From positions 372,001 through 436,000 of the forward strand of contig RQOL01000718.1 of NCBI GenBank assembly GCA_013076295.1: 64,000 nt of DNA. Reading direction: 5' to 3'. This DNA is from Sanderia malayensis. Taxonomy: Eukaryota; Cnidaria; Scyphozoa; Semaeostomeae; Pelagiidae. The position numbers and the translations under genes are program-made. This document shows, in pieces, positions 63,596-64,000 of the stretch. The notes beneath the pieces were generated by a model. The model was not told the DNA's origin. It saw only the letters and a program-made list of their open reading frames with translations, and did not search any database. Numbering within the stretch: the stretch's first letter is position 1; each line of letters opens with the position of its first letter.

Positions 63596-64000
63596 GCTTT
63601 GTTATTATTTCAATTGTTCCAATATAATCAGTGGTATAGTAATTAGAAAAAATTAAGTGTACATTTTATTTATATATGTTTCCGTGATGAAGCATCAGTA
63701 TTCTGCTCAGTTTAATTTGCATTTATAGGGTTTTATATTTTGATATTATGTTTTCAAATTTTGCTTGATGTTGTTAAAATGAATATTTTCATTCAGTAAA
63801 ATCGTTCTATTAAAACTAGGCCATTAAAACGAGAAGGGGTAGAAATTCAGAAGCCTTTTGAATGTAGAATTACGTTACAATTACAAATTCTATGATTTTT
63901 TCATTGCTTGGATAAACATGTATTGTAATCATTTCAAATTTCAGACATTTCAATTGAGTTTCATTGCACGTTTTGTAAGAAAGTTTTTTCAGCACAGCTC
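63596..64000. other. 3' flank of SNX17
   Basis: AT-rich sequence after the SNX17 stop. I see no clear AATAAA close to the stop and no further gene before the window ends. Confidence 0.45.

Overview
The window is eukaryotic and AT-rich, with GT-AG introns of about 100 to 700 bp and protein families typical of animals. It holds a secreted protein with many EGF domains, a TCF/LEF factor that keeps a C-clamp, the SNARE VTI1A, adenylate kinase 2, and the endosomal cargo adaptor SNX17. The single-type TCF/LEF with C-clamp, the general style of the genes and the abundant hAT-type MITEs suggest a cnidarian or another early-branching marine invertebrate. I infer this from gene style; no marker in the window fixes the species.

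Layout. 1-15.3 kb (+): the 3' part of a large gene coding for a tandem EGF protein. It has 25 visible coding exons, nearly all phase 1-1, with a giant His/Asp/Glu-rich insertion inside one EGF domain and a Thr/Pro-rich, non-membrane C-terminus. 15.3-24.8 kb: gene-poor DNA with hAT-like MITEs, relic coding fragments and tRNA-like remnants. 24.8-32.2 kb (-): a TCF/LEF gene of nine coding exons. 32.2-42.0 kb: gene-poor and rich in MITEs. 42.05-46.3 kb (-): VTI1A, eight exons. 47.3-50.7 kb (-): AK2, six exons. 52.5-57.85 kb (+): an unrecognised Lys/Glu-rich coiled-coil gene whose middle is a tandem array of duplicated exon-plus-intron units. 58.6-63.6 kb (+): SNX17, fourteen exons with recognisable homology throughout but many single-base frame breaks.

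The genes do not form a pathway. VTI1A and SNX17 both act in endosomal and Golgi trafficking, TCF is the nuclear effector of Wnt/beta-catenin signalling, AK2 is mitochondrial nucleotide metabolism, and the EGF protein is extracellular. Exon boundaries were placed by hand from splice consensus, reading-frame continuity and recognised protein families. Splice phases close without any break in TCF, VTI1A, AK2 and all visible EGF exons. The frame breaks are confined to DNA beyond about 56.8 kb, which points to a local sequence-quality problem or to pseudogenisation there.

The least ordinary features are the His/Asp-rich EGF insertion, the self-duplicating exon/intron array with frame-open introns, the TTAA-flanked fold-back element, a MITE sitting inside a former ORF, and the clustered frame breaks in SNX17.
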